Source: Nanobdellota archaeon (lineage in GTDB: Archaea; Nanobdellota; Nanobdellia; Pacearchaeales; GW2011-AR1). Taken from it: a stretch of 32,866 nucleotides of DNA. A program made the translations under genes and the position numbers. The DNA is taken from assembly GCA_022561055.1 (NCBI GenBank), contig JADFRY010000011.1:1-32866 (forward strand), read 5' to 3'. The notes under the pieces are model-generated. The model was not told where the DNA came from. It saw nothing but the letters and a program-made list of their open reading frames with translations, and did no database searches. This document shows, in pieces, positions 7,781 through 15,329 of the stretch. The number at the start of each line of letters is the position of its first letter. Position 1 is the first letter of the stretch.

Positions 7781-7938
7781 ATCAAAAAGTCCTTGCGTTT
7801 CACCTCGGCTTGAAAGCCGAGGTTTGTTTTGGACTTTTGGATGCAAGAGAAATCTTTTATGGATTTCTCTGCACAGAGAATTGCAATTGTAAGCAATTCT
7901 CTTGTGCTCAAGGATTCTTTCTCCAGAATCCTTGACAT
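7781..7938 (+). repeat. multi-hairpin repeat element, copy 1 (full)
   Basis: Five stems in series. AAAAGTCC/GGACTTTT (7785-7792, 7831-7838) encloses CCTCGGC/GCCGAGG. Then come AGAGAAATC/GATTTCTCT (7846-7854, 7862-7870), AGAGAATTGC/GCAATTCTCT (7875-7884, 7893-7902) and TCAAGGATTCT/AGAATCCTTGA (7908-7918, 7925-7935). The unit runs from ATCAAAAA to CCTTGACAT. Copies are at 13490-13626 and 28742-28813, with a stub at 8171-8189. Short ORFs crossing it in both directions look like by-products of the repeat rather than genes. Confidence 0.93.
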
Positions 7939-8169
7939 AATAAAACTTTTCCTGACGAAATCACAGTAACGAAACGAGGAAGAAGAATACTCGATATTAA
8001 TCCAGAAATAGATGGAAATGCAGAAATGTTATTTAGAGATGGTGAGGTTTTAATTGCAATAATAGGAGGCCCAATATATGAGTTAGTAGAACGAAATCCT
8101 AGTCAATATAGAAACGAACCAGGAATTACAAAAACAGAAGAATTAGTTTACAGAAAAACAACTTTATGA
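7936..8169 (+). pseudogene. 5'-truncated gene remnant downstream of the repeat element
   Basis: An open frame begins right after the repeat element and runs 77 codons to a TGA at 8167-8169, but the first ATG is only at 8026. The peptide looks genuine (DEITVTKRGRRILDINPEID, then DGEVLIAIIGGPIYELVERN). No start codon or promoter precedes it, so the 5' end seems to have been lost or displaced when the repeat was inserted or expanded. A 47-residue product from 8026 is possible. Family not recognised. Confidence 0.5.
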
Positions 8170-8170
8170 T

Positions 8171-8189
8171 ATCAAAAAGTCTTTGCGTT
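8171..8189 (+). repeat. stub of the multi-hairpin repeat (5' end only)
   Basis: ATCAAAAAGTCTTTGCGTT differs by one base from the first 19 bp of copy 1 (7781-7799). The gene remnant 7936-8169 is therefore bracketed by a full copy and this stub. Confidence 0.6.
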
Positions 8190-8230
8190 AATATATATCT
8201 TTAAATACTTCTCGCCATAAAAAATGATGC

Positions 8231-8851
8231 ATGGTAAAAGAGGCGCTCGTAGTTCAAAGAAAAAAATTATTTGGGGACAATTACTTTAAAGGATTCTTAC
8301 CAATAGAACAAAGAGACTTAATCAAAATAATCCTGACAAATCATACATATCATCCACGCGGTGATGAATTAGAAAACAATCCAGATTTACAACAAATCAT
8401 CCCATATGTTTGGATAATTAATCCTAAGACAAAACAAGTATTCGCTTATAAAAGGGCAGAAGATAAAAATTATACTGAAAAACGATTGCGAAATAAATGG
8501 TCGTGCGGAATAGGGGGGCATATTGACAGGGAAGATTCACATGACCCAATCATGAAAGCCATGATGCGTGAATTAAAAGAAGAGGTAAAAATAATAGAGT
8601 ATCCCAAACCAAAAATTGTTGGTTATATAAATGATGATGAAAATGATGTGGGAAAAGTGCATTTTGGCGTTGTGGCAATTGCAGAAACAACTCATCCAGT
8701 TGAAAAAGGAGATGAAGAGATGGCCGAATGTCGTATGTGTTCGATTAATGAAATTGAGTCACTATTTGCAGACCAGAACAATGACGTCGAAGAATGGACA
8801 AGATTAAGCTGGCCTTTCGTTAAGAATTATTTAGAATCACTCTCCCAATAA
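8231..8851 (+). CDS. divergent NUDIX-family hydrolase
   Basis: 206 residues. The central segment WSCGIGGHIDREDSHDPIMK then AMMRELKEEVKI is a Nudix box with a longer loop between the glycine and the REUxEE helix. The preceding strand PYVWIINPKTKQVFAYKR and the later HFGVVAIAET fit the Nudix fold. Likely a nucleotide-derivative pyrophosphohydrolase of unknown substrate. A CTTTAAATA box near 8205 lies about 25 bp before the ATG. It converges on the thyX-like gene with a 15-nt overlap of coding ends. Confidence 0.82.
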   Translation: MVKEALVVQRKKLFGDNYFKGFLPIEQRDLIKIILTNHTYHPRGDELENNPDLQQIIPYVWIINPKTKQVFAYKRAEDKNYTEKRLRNKWSCGIGGHIDREDSHDPIMKAMMRELKEEVKIIEYPKPKIVGYINDDENDVGKVHFGVVAIAETTHPVEKGDEEMAECRMCSINEIESLFADQNNDVEEWTRLSWPFVKNYLESLSQ

Positions 8852-10675
8852 CCTCTTAAGTTTTCTCTGAAAACCTTGTCCTTCTCTACCCAATTTCTTA
8901 CCCTTACTAGGATCATTTCTATCCACTGGAATCACAAAACCAACTCCTTTAAAATCACCCAAATCATCAGGATGTATAAAACTCCCAACTTTATGGCTCT
9001 CAATTAATTTATTAACATGATCTATATTTTCTTCTCCCAATCCATAACTCTTTAGAACTTGAACTACTCGTTCAGCAAGAGGATCCAAACCCCTATCAAA
9101 AAATCCTTGCAACAGCTTAATTTCCTTAGAACTAATTCTCATCCCTTTAAGGGTATAAGTCTCAAATGCTTCATATGCAACAGGAGTATGTGCTCTCTGA
9201 AAATCAGCAATATGTTCAGCATATGCTCTAATCTCCATCTGTGCATGAGGATCAAGCCGCAACATCAAAAAATGCCTCCAATTATGCGTGTCTCCTGTCC
9301 TCCATCTTCTAGTATAAAAATCAACTCCCTTCGCCATCCTAACCAATTCCTCAGAAGCTCCGAGCTCTCGCACCCTCATAGCAGTTTTTAATTCATCCTC
9401 AAATGCTGACCTAAGATTATCAATAGCAACACTCCTATCTTCATCATCCATATCCCTTCCCCTTCCCTGCCTATTTAACCTATCCTGATACTTGAATTCT
9501 CTATCCCCTGGAAAATAAAATTCACTCCCAATTGGCGTAATCCCCATAAAACCATGATTCTTCAACGTTCTATGTCTCCCAGCCTGTCTTGGATCAACAA
9601 ACACCGGAGTTTTCATCTCAACTGCATTCTGAGACATCTCTATCGGAGTAGTATGATCATCTCTAGTCAAACTCATAATAAGATTTATATTATCTTGCAA
9701 TGTTACTGTTCCAACTCCATAACTTGTCCTTGCTGCCTCAGCTAAAGAATTATCATCTCCCATATAATCAACAGCCTGAATCATACCATGATCTAACACC
9801 TCCCTAGAAACAAAAAGAATATCTTCCATTGTTGTAACACTAATCCTGCGCGTACTCTTCGCTTCCCATGATGGTGAACATAAAGGACCATCAACAATCT
9901 CATCATCACTCGGCATAGTCAGAGAAATTCCTTTAAGAGGTTGCTCCATCAAAGCAGACCAAGATAGCGGAGCAACTTTTCCCGCAATACATGCAACCTG
10001 TTCAAGATAACTTCTTGCATGATTCTCTGAAGGCAATCGTTTTCTCTGCTCTCTAACAAAATTAGCCAGTGAAAGAAGATTTACCTTCCAAAAATAGCGA
10101 GTATCATTATCAATACCTAAAACAGATCTAGCCAATTCCCTAGCAAGATCTACATCAATCAATTCTTTATATGCTCCTACCGCCCTTCTCCTACTCTCCC
10201 CAAGTAAAGATTCTATTTCACTTGCCCTTTCATACCAAGTATGATTTCTCGAACGCAACATGCTAGCTACTCGCATATGATTCAAAGGTAAAGCACTATC
10301 CAACATTAAAGAATACCTTCCGGAATATTCATTAACACTAATTTCAGGAAAATAAACAAAAGTCAGTGCAGTATCAATAGGAGACTGAAAACTAAATTTA
10401 AGTTGTACAGAAGTAAAGGGCTCACTTATGCCACTCGCAACTAGATTATGCAAAAAATCATGACTCTCCGGATTTTCAAGAAATATCTCTCTACCATGAC
10501 CAGCCGTTGCAACACGCTCAACCATCTCATCACCACCCATATAATCAACTAACTCTAAACTTCCATGACCATCTATCCCATAACTTCTAAAAAGTTCATT
10601 CTCACCCCCATCAGAAACAAGCCTCTTAGTCAAACTAATACCATATGGTGCCCTTTCCTCATCTCTCTCTACCAT
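8837..10675 (-). CDS. thyX: two-domain flavin-dependent thymidylate synthase (ThyX)-like protein
   Basis: 612 residues, more than twice a single ThyX, with two homologous halves each beginning at a VDYMGxD motif (residues 43 and 302). The C-terminal half keeps RQAGRHR (363-369), the preceding HTTPIEM and the late TGDTHNWRHFLMLRL ... AQMEIRAYA block. The N-terminal half lacks RHR (YFP instead) but keeps SVNEYSGRYS (113-122), the second half of the ThyX signature. Thus each domain holds one half of the RHRxxSxNExSxRY motif. ThyX makes dTMP from dUMP with FAD and methylenetetrahydrofolate. The divergent neighbour is a thymidylate kinase, which supports the pathway. The active form may be a pseudo-tetramer of two chains (inference). 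Confidence 0.88.
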   Translation of the reverse strand: MVERDEERAPYGISLTKRLVSDGGENELFRSYGIDGHGSLELVDYMGGDEMVERVATAGHGREIFLENPESHDFLHNLVASGISEPFTSVQLKFSFQSPIDTALTFVYFPEISVNEYSGRYSLMLDSALPLNHMRVASMLRSRNHTWYERASEIESLLGESRRRAVGAYKELIDVDLARELARSVLGIDNDTRYFWKVNLLSLANFVREQRKRLPSENHARSYLEQVACIAGKVAPLSWSALMEQPLKGISLTMPSDDEIVDGPLCSPSWEAKSTRRISVTTMEDILFVSREVLDHGMIQAVDYMGDDNSLAEAARTSYGVGTVTLQDNINLIMSLTRDDHTTPIEMSQNAVEMKTPVFVDPRQAGRHRTLKNHGFMGITPIGSEFYFPGDREFKYQDRLNRQGRGRDMDDEDRSVAIDNLRSAFEDELKTAMRVRELGASEELVRMAKGVDFYTRRWRTGDTHNWRHFLMLRLDPHAQMEIRAYAEHIADFQRAHTPVAYEAFETYTLKGMRISSKEIKLLQGFFDRGLDPLAERVVQVLKSYGLGEENIDHVNKLIESHKVGSFIHPDDLGDFKGVGFVIPVDRNDPSKGKKLGREGQGFQRKLKRLLGE

Positions 10676-10774
10676 CCTCGCTCCAAAGTTCTACATTATT
10701 AAAACTTTCACAAACTCTAACCTATATTTCCCAGCATAATAATTCTTTATAAGCTTGTTAAATAAAAATCAAAG

Positions 10775-11410
10775 ATGATAAGAAAAGAGGGACTCTTAAT
10801 AGTATTTGAAGGGATTGATGGCTCTGGCAAATCAACTCAAATTAGGAAACTAGTTAATTATATTTTTGAGAAAAGTAAATATAATCATGTAATTTTAACC
10901 AGAAATCCGTATAAAGATGTAAACATAAGAGCAATTCTAAGGCAAGATAATGATCCTCTAACTCAGGCTGAGAAATTAGCAGATTTATTTATAAACGACA
11001 GGAAAAAACAAGTTGAGGAACTTGTAAAACCAAATCTGGAAAAGGGACACTTTGTTATTAGTGATAGATATAAGTTATCAACAATTACTTACCAAGCTGC
11101 TCAAGGTCTTGAAATGGAAGACTTGATTAAAAGGCATGAAGGCTTGCCTATTCCTGATATTACTTTCATGATTGATGTTTCACCAGAAGAAGCAAGGAAA
11201 AGAATGGAAAAGAAAGATGTTGCTATACGTGGTAAAGAACATAAGTTTGAGACTAATTTAGATTTTGCTAGAAAATTAAGAGAAAATCATTACAAAGCAA
11301 AAGAAATACTAGAAAAAGAAGGAGAAAAAATATTTATTATTAATGGAGAAAGAAGCCCAGAAGAAATTTTTGAAGAAATTAAAGATATCTTTGAGAGGGA
11401 AATAGCATGA
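10775..11410 (+). CDS. tmk: thymidylate kinase (dTMP kinase)
   Basis: 211 residues with a P-loop FEGIDGSGKST near residues 12-22, the substrate-binding segment ISDRYKLSTITYQ and a LID region KRMEKKD. It phosphorylates dTMP to dTDP with ATP. The Arg-rich P-loop variant and the exact LID type are not clear, so some other deoxynucleotide monophosphate kinase activity is possible. It is divergently transcribed from the ThyX gene across 99 bp, which fits a dTMP-to-dTDP pair. A CTTTATAAGC box near 10743-10752 precedes the ATG by about 25 bp. Confidence 0.9.
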   Translation: MIRKEGLLIVFEGIDGSGKSTQIRKLVNYIFEKSKYNHVILTRNPYKDVNIRAILRQDNDPLTQAEKLADLFINDRKKQVEELVKPNLEKGHFVISDRYKLSTITYQAAQGLEMEDLIKRHEGLPIPDITFMIDVSPEEARKRMEKKDVAIRGKEHKFETNLDFARKLRENHYKAKEILEKEGEKIFIINGERSPEEIFEEIKDIFEREIA

Positions 11411-11453
11411 CTAATCAAAACCATTAAAACCTCTCAATTCTAAATGTTTTTAG

Positions 11454-11536
11454 GCCCAGATGGCTGAGTGGTTAAAGCGCACGCTTGGAGAGCGTGTTTC
11501 CTCACGGATCCCCAGGTTCGAATCCTGGTCTGGGCG
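11454..11536 (+). tRNA. tRNA-Ser (GGA)
   Basis: Seven-bp acceptor stem GCCCAGA/TCTGGGC with discriminator G (11536), D-arm GCT...AGC, anticodon loop TTGGAGA with GGA at 11487-11489, a long variable arm (TCC TCAC GGA) and T-arm CCAGG TTCGAAT CCTGG. This is a class II tRNA, as expected for serine. CCA is not encoded directly after the discriminator. Confidence 0.97.
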
Positions 11537-11618
11537 TCCAGGATTTTTAGGAATCTTACTAATTAATGTGTATTTTGCAACATAGATTTATTTTTAAAGT
11601 AAAAAATTTTATATTTTC

Positions 11619-11930
11619 ATGGTTCAAGTAGTTGATGTACCAAGAGATGATTCATATAGAAGTGAAAGAGTAAAAAGATTAGAGGAGATAGCTAAAAAAA
11701 CACTAGGCCCCTCAGGTGTTCCTATAAATGTTCGTGGACAACATCTAGAAATTGGACTTGCTGCAGCAACGATTGTAATGGATGTGTATTTTGATAAAAA
11801 TGAAATAGATGTTTATGCTTCAAATTGGGTAAACATTGGTCAGAGGGTTGCAAGCGCATTTGAGGAAGCAGGAGAAGGAAAATTTACAGTCAGGAGAAAT
11901 TATGTATCTGAACGAAGCGTTGCATCTTAA
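11619..11930 (+). CDS. hypothetical small protein (103 aa)
   Basis: Soluble, 103 residues. The predicted order is a charged helix (SERVKRLEEIAKKTL), a strand-rich core (EIGLAAATIVMDVYF, EIDVYASNWVNIG) and an amphipathic helix (RVASAFEEAGEG). This could be a small alpha/beta domain. No motif or family recognised. An AT-rich TTTTTAAAG box lies about 25 bp before the ATG. It sits between tRNA-Ser(GGA) and msrA. Confidence 0.6.
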   Translation: MVQVVDVPRDDSYRSERVKRLEEIAKKTLGPSGVPINVRGQHLEIGLAAATIVMDVYFDKNEIDVYASNWVNIGQRVASAFEEAGEGKFTVRRNYVSERSVAS

Positions 11931-11979
11931 CATAATAATTATTCAATAAATTTATATCCTCTGTTTTATTTCTTAATTT

Positions 11980-12459
11980 ATGATAAAAACACAAAAGGCA
12001 ACTTTCGCAATGGGATGTTTTTGGGGGCCTGAATTGCTATTTGATAATGCTCCTGGAGTTCTAGAAACAACCGTTGGATTCATGGGTGGAGATGAAAAGA
12101 AATTTCCAAACCCTAGTTACAAGCAAGTATGTTACAGAAAAACAGGTTACGCAGAAGTAACTCAAATAATTTTTAATCCTAAAAAAATAACTTACAAAGA
12201 GCTCCTGGATATTTTCTGGAAGAATCATAATCCCACTTCAAAAAACAGACAAGGCTTTGATTTTGGTACACAATACAGATCAGCTATTTTTTATCATACT
12301 GAAAAACAAAAAAAGGCTGCCATAGAATCAAAAAAAGAAAAACAAAGAGAGTTCAAAAAACCAATACAAACAGAAATAAAGAAGGCAGCAACCTTCTTCA
12401 AAGCAGAAGAATATCATCAAAAATATCTTGAAAAGAAAGGACAAAAAGTCTGTCATTAA
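11980..12459 (+). CDS. msrA: peptide methionine sulfoxide reductase A
   Basis: 159 residues, full length for MsrA. The catalytic motif MGCFWGPELLF contains the nucleophilic Cys in GCFWG; later blocks NPSYKQVCYRKTGYAEV, FWKNHNP and GFDFGTQYRSAIFY are characteristic. A C-terminal Cys (KVCH) could act as resolving cysteine. It reduces methionine-S-sulfoxide in oxidised proteins, using thioredoxin-like reductant. The end nearly abuts the DUF1861 gene, suggesting joint transcription. Confidence 0.96.
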   Translation: MIKTQKATFAMGCFWGPELLFDNAPGVLETTVGFMGGDEKKFPNPSYKQVCYRKTGYAEVTQIIFNPKKITYKELLDIFWKNHNPTSKNRQGFDFGTQYRSAIFYHTEKQKKAAIESKKEKQREFKKPIQTEIKKAATFFKAEEYHQKYLEKKGQKVCH

Positions 12460-12475
12460 AACTTTAAATTTTCAA

Positions 12476-13477
12476 ATGAAAACCAACAAACTCCAAAGCA
12501 TAAAATCATTATTAAGATATTATAATCCCCGCACAATAAAGAAAACTAAAAAGTTAAAATTTGTTGGAGTCGAGAATAGAGAGGTCTATAATATTACTGC
12601 CCCTTTCAGAGTTAAAAGAAAAGTATATCTTATTGGCAGAGTAGAATTAAGAGAACATGAACAAGGTACGAGAGTCATTTTCTTTAGAAGACTCAAGCAT
12701 TCACATCACTGGCATGTTGATGAAAATTGTCCTGTTTTTGATTTACAAGACCCCTTTATCTTCAAGTTTAGAGATTTGAATATTTTCGGAGGAGTAGAAG
12801 TAATACAAAGAGCTTCTAAAATAAGTCTAAGTTACAGAACCGTCTTCTATAAAGGAAAAGACATTCACAACCTTAAGAAGTTTAGTCATGGTCCATGGGG
12901 AATGAAAGGAATTCGTTTTATTAGTTTACCAAATACAGAAAACAAAGAGTTTTCTGTCCCATCAATTCCTAAATCGAAAGAAGTTTCTGGTAATAAAATA
13001 GGAGTTTTTACAAGACCTCAAGGAAAAAGAGGAAGACGCGGTAAAATAGGTTTTGAAATAATTGATTCCTTACAAAAATTAAATTCTAGAACTTTGTCAA
13101 GAGCCGGAATTATTAAGGGAGTGTTTACGAGAGGCGAGTGGGGAGGTATAAATGAGGTACATTTTCTTAAGAATAATAAACTTGGAGTGTTAGGACACAT
13201 AGCAAGATTTTCAAAAGACAAAAAGAGATATTATTACCCGATTACTTTTATGTTTGACTATGAAACAAAAAAATTTTCTGGATTAAAGATTATTGCAGCA
13301 AGGTCTGATTTACCTCATGGAGAAGCAAAACGTGATGATTTGTACAACGTAATTTATCCTGGAGGAATAATTAGAAATGAAAAAGATATTGCAAAGCTCT
13401 ATGTAGGAGTAGGAGATGCAGAATCTTATGAAATTACAATAGAAGACCCTTTCTCAGAATATGAATATGAAGGCTAA
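12476..13477 (+). CDS. DUF1861 family protein (beta-propeller, glycosidase-related)
   Basis: 333 residues from the ATG at 12476. A longer frame opens at 12428 but would overlap msrA by 32 nt, and the shorter start fits the family better. Conserved DUF1861 segments are REVYNITAPFRVKRKVYL, VFDLQDPFIFK, FGGVEVI, then GVFTRPQGKRGRRGKIGF and YPGGIIR. The family is a five-bladed beta-propeller related to GH130-type mannoside phosphorylases; activity here is not established. No signal peptide. It lies immediately downstream of msrA. The second multi-hairpin repeat begins 12 nt after its stop. Confidence 0.85.
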   Translation: MKTNKLQSIKSLLRYYNPRTIKKTKKLKFVGVENREVYNITAPFRVKRKVYLIGRVELREHEQGTRVIFFRRLKHSHHWHVDENCPVFDLQDPFIFKFRDLNIFGGVEVIQRASKISLSYRTVFYKGKDIHNLKKFSHGPWGMKGIRFISLPNTENKEFSVPSIPKSKEVSGNKIGVFTRPQGKRGRRGKIGFEIIDSLQKLNSRTLSRAGIIKGVFTRGEWGGINEVHFLKNNKLGVLGHIARFSKDKKRYYYPITFMFDYETKKFSGLKIIAARSDLPHGEAKRDDLYNVIYPGGIIRNEKDIAKLYVGVGDAESYEITIEDPFSEYEYEG

Positions 13478-13489
13478 TTAAAAATTAAA

Positions 13490-13626
13490 TCAAAAAAACC
13501 TTGTGTTTTTGTTTTGGTTTTTTGGATGCAAGAAAATTCCTCCTGAAAGGAATTTTCTGCACAGAGAATTGCAATTGTAAGCAATTCTCTTGTGTTCAAG
13601 GATTCTAGAAAAAGAATCCTTGACAT
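13490..13626 (+). repeat. multi-hairpin repeat element, copy 2
   Basis: Same order of stems as copy 1. The AGAGAATTGC/GCAATTCTCT stem (13563-13572, 13581-13590) and TCAAGGATTCT/AGAATCCTTGA stem (13596-13606, 13613-13623) are identical. The second stem differs in sequence but still pairs (AGAAAATTCCT with AGGAATTTTCT), which is compensatory change. The first stem is AAAAAACC with GGTTTTTT. It ends 36 bp before tRNA-Ser(CGA). Confidence 0.93.
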
Positions 13627-13662
13627 ACTAAATCTTAAAAACTCATTTCTTTTATTATTATT

Positions 13663-13744
13663 GCCCGGATGGCACAATGGTACTGCGCCTGTCTCGAGAA
13701 CAGGTTTCCTCACGGATTTCCCGGTTCGATTCCGGGTCCGGGCG
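13663..13744 (+). tRNA. tRNA-Ser (CGA), integration target
   Basis: Acceptor stem GCCCGGA/TCCGGGC with discriminator G (13744), D-arm GCA...TGC, anticodon stem CCTGT/ACAGG with loop CTCGAGA and anticodon CGA at 13695-13697, variable arm TCC TCAC GGA, and T-arm CCCGG TTCGATT CCGGG. No encoded CCA. Its last bases and the following TTTT are repeated at 28200-28218. Confidence 0.97.
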
Positions 13745-13748
13745 TTTT
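13730..13748 (+). repeat. att-like core, copy at the tRNA gene
   Basis: TTCCGGGTCCGGGCGTTTT covers the 3' T-arm, acceptor strand and first flanking bases of tRNA-Ser(CGA). The same 19 bases occur at 28200-28218. Confidence 0.9.
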
Positions 13749-13755
13749 TATTTAG

Positions 13756-13790
13756 GGTTATATATAACTCCAAAAAAGGCAACGCTTTTA
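13756..13790 (+). repeat. 35-bp inverted repeat, left copy
   Basis: Perfect reverse complement of 16325-16359. It begins with GGTTATATATAAC and ends with GGCAACGCTTTTA, and starts 12 bp after the tRNA-Ser(CGA) gene. Confidence 0.95.
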
Positions 13791-13861
13791 TGGATTTCTA
13801 GCGGTATTTATAAATGAACAATTATGTGACTGTTTATAAATATTAATATCGATGTTTCTCA

Positions 13862-14413
13862 ATGAAATCAAAAAACATATATTCATTACCATTTGAAAAA
13901 AATACTATTTTTATAGCAGGTTCGGATCCAACAGTTCATTATAGTCATTGGAAACATGCAGTGGATTTTCTTATTGATTTTAATGTCCCTATTGTTGCTC
14001 CAATGGATGGAGTCATATGGAATGTTAAAGATGATTCTAATGAAGGAGGTGATGATGATAAGTATATTGATTGGAAATATCAAAATCTGATTACTATAAA
14101 ACACCAAAATGATGAATATTCTCAATATGTACACCTTGCTCATAAATCGTCATTAGTTAAAATTGGAGATAAAATAAAAAGAGGCGACTTAATTGCTAAA
14201 GGGATTGGTATGGTCGGATGCACAACTGCCCCTCACTTACACATGATGGTGTTTTTTGTGAAGGATAAAGTAAAAGATGATTATAAAAGTTTAGAAATAA
14301 AATTTGATAAAAAAATCAAAATTATTAGAAAAACTGATGAATATAATAAAGAATTATCCAAACCAAAATATAAAACATTGAAAGAGCTAGGTGAGAAATA
14401 CCATTCTGAATAA
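13862..14413 (+). CDS. M23-family (LytM-fold) metallopeptidase-like protein, no signal peptide
   Basis: 183 residues. Zinc-site motifs of M23 peptidases are present: HAVDF (H32, D35) and HLH (125-127) in APHLHMMV, with VHLAHKS (H91, H94) and the beta-rich segments PIVAPMDGVIWNVKDD and GDKIKRGDLIAKG typical of the lysostaphin-like fold. M23 enzymes usually cut peptidoglycan cross-links outside the cell, but no signal peptide or membrane anchor is visible here. That is odd for an archaeon without peptidoglycan; the role may be secretion by another route, or action on another substrate. It is first in the inverted-repeat-bounded unit. Two TTTATAAAT-like boxes lie upstream (13805-13845). Confidence 0.82.
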   Translation: MKSKNIYSLPFEKNTIFIAGSDPTVHYSHWKHAVDFLIDFNVPIVAPMDGVIWNVKDDSNEGGDDDKYIDWKYQNLITIKHQNDEYSQYVHLAHKSSLVKIGDKIKRGDLIAKGIGMVGCTTAPHLHMMVFFVKDKVKDDYKSLEIKFDKKIKIIRKTDEYNKELSKPKYKTLKELGEKYHSE

Positions 14414-14474
14414 AAAATCAGATGATTGTTTTAGGATTAGATATTATTATAAATAATTGGAGTTTAATATCATA

Positions 14475-15029
14475 ATGAAGTTCTATAATAAGGTTGAAAA
14501 GTTTGTAGAAGAATCTTGTACTAAGGGAATGATAAAACACCTAAAAAGAACAGCCTACTGGATTAAACAATTAAAATCTAATGCTGATGAAGCATTATTG
14601 ATTGCAGCTGTATCACATGACATGGAAAGAGCTTTCAGGAAGAAAGATGCTCCTGAAATACTAAGAGCAACTAAATTTGGATTTAGAGATAGAGAATTTT
14701 TAAAGTACCATCAGGAAGAAGGCGCACGTATTGTTGGAGAATTATTAGAAAAGATTGGAGCAGATGCTAAGTTAATATTACGTGTTAAAATGCTAATCTC
14801 AAAACATGAATTGGGTGGTAATGATGACCAAAATATACTTAAAGATGCGGACAGCATAAGCTTTTTTGAAAATAATATGAAGCGTTTTCTAATTAGAACG
14901 GATGTAAGTAAAACCATGATAAAAGAAAAATTTGAATGGATGTATGATAGAATTACCTCAAGCAAAGCAAAACGAATAGTCGAGAAATGGTATAATGAAG
15001 CAATTAATGAATTAGAAAATCTTGACTGA
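14475..15029 (+). CDS. HD-domain protein (putative metal-dependent phosphohydrolase)
   Basis: 184 residues from the ATG at 14475. A TTG six codons earlier (14457) is also in frame, but TTATAAATA at 14448-14456 suits a leaderless ATG. HD-type features are an early H (MIKHLKRT), AVSHDMERAF with the paired His-Asp, a downstream KYHQEEGARIV and a late DADSISFFENN aspartate. The all-helical pattern fits small HD hydrolases, similar to DUF4202-like proteins. Substrate is unknown. It lies in the accessory unit between the M23-like gene and a broken membrane gene, and is likely transcribed separately. Confidence 0.75.
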   Translation: MKFYNKVEKFVEESCTKGMIKHLKRTAYWIKQLKSNADEALLIAAVSHDMERAFRKKDAPEILRATKFGFRDREFLKYHQEEGARIVGELLEKIGADAKLILRVKMLISKHELGGNDDQNILKDADSISFFENNMKRFLIRTDVSKTMIKEKFEWMYDRITSSKAKRIVEKWYNEAINELENLD

Positions 15030-15140
15030 TTTTAATCTTCTTTCCTAGTAAAAACTAGATATTTATTTACTCCAAGCAAATAATCTTACGTTTTTTATAA
15101 AAAAGAATTTTTTATTTTATTCAGCAAAGACTTTTTAATT

Positions 15141-15322
15141 ATGGGATTTTATTTTTATTTATTAGTTTTTTATACTTCGTATCAGATAAATCCTTATCTA
15201 TAAAATTAATAACCTACTTAACTGGAATAATCTTAGTTTTTTTACATATTTATGAGTTCATTGGAGATAATAAAATTGCTAAGAGTTATAAAAAACAAGC
15301 ATTAAGTTCCAAAAATATATAA
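15141..15322 (+). pseudogene. small membrane protein gene broken by a frameshift in a T run
   Basis: The ATG at 15141 opens a hydrophobic frame (MGFYFYLLVF) that stops after 20 codons. The second frame is open from before this point to TAA at 15320-15322 without its own start codon, and reads DKSLSIKLITYLTGIILVFL then HIYEFIGDNKIAKSYKKQ. One extra T in the six-T run near 15170 would join both into a roughly 60-residue, two-helix membrane protein. This is either a genuine disruption or a homopolymer sequencing error. Confidence 0.45.
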
Positions 15323-15329
15323 GATAAAC

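Noticed and set aside
7747-7938. Minus-strand ORF across repeat copy 1, similar to a minus-strand ORF across copy 2
   Set aside because: The shared peptide (for example TRELLTIAILCAE) comes only from the DNA repeat; the rest differs, and no start or promoter supports a gene.
12428-12475. Upstream start for the DUF1861 gene
   Set aside because: It would overlap msrA by 32 nt with a low-complexity basic extension not expected in the family; the ATG at 12476 is better.
13474-13801. ORFs on both strands across tRNA-Ser(CGA) and repeat copy 2
   Set aside because: They read through a clear tRNA gene and the repeat hairpins; they are by-products of the open repeat sequence.
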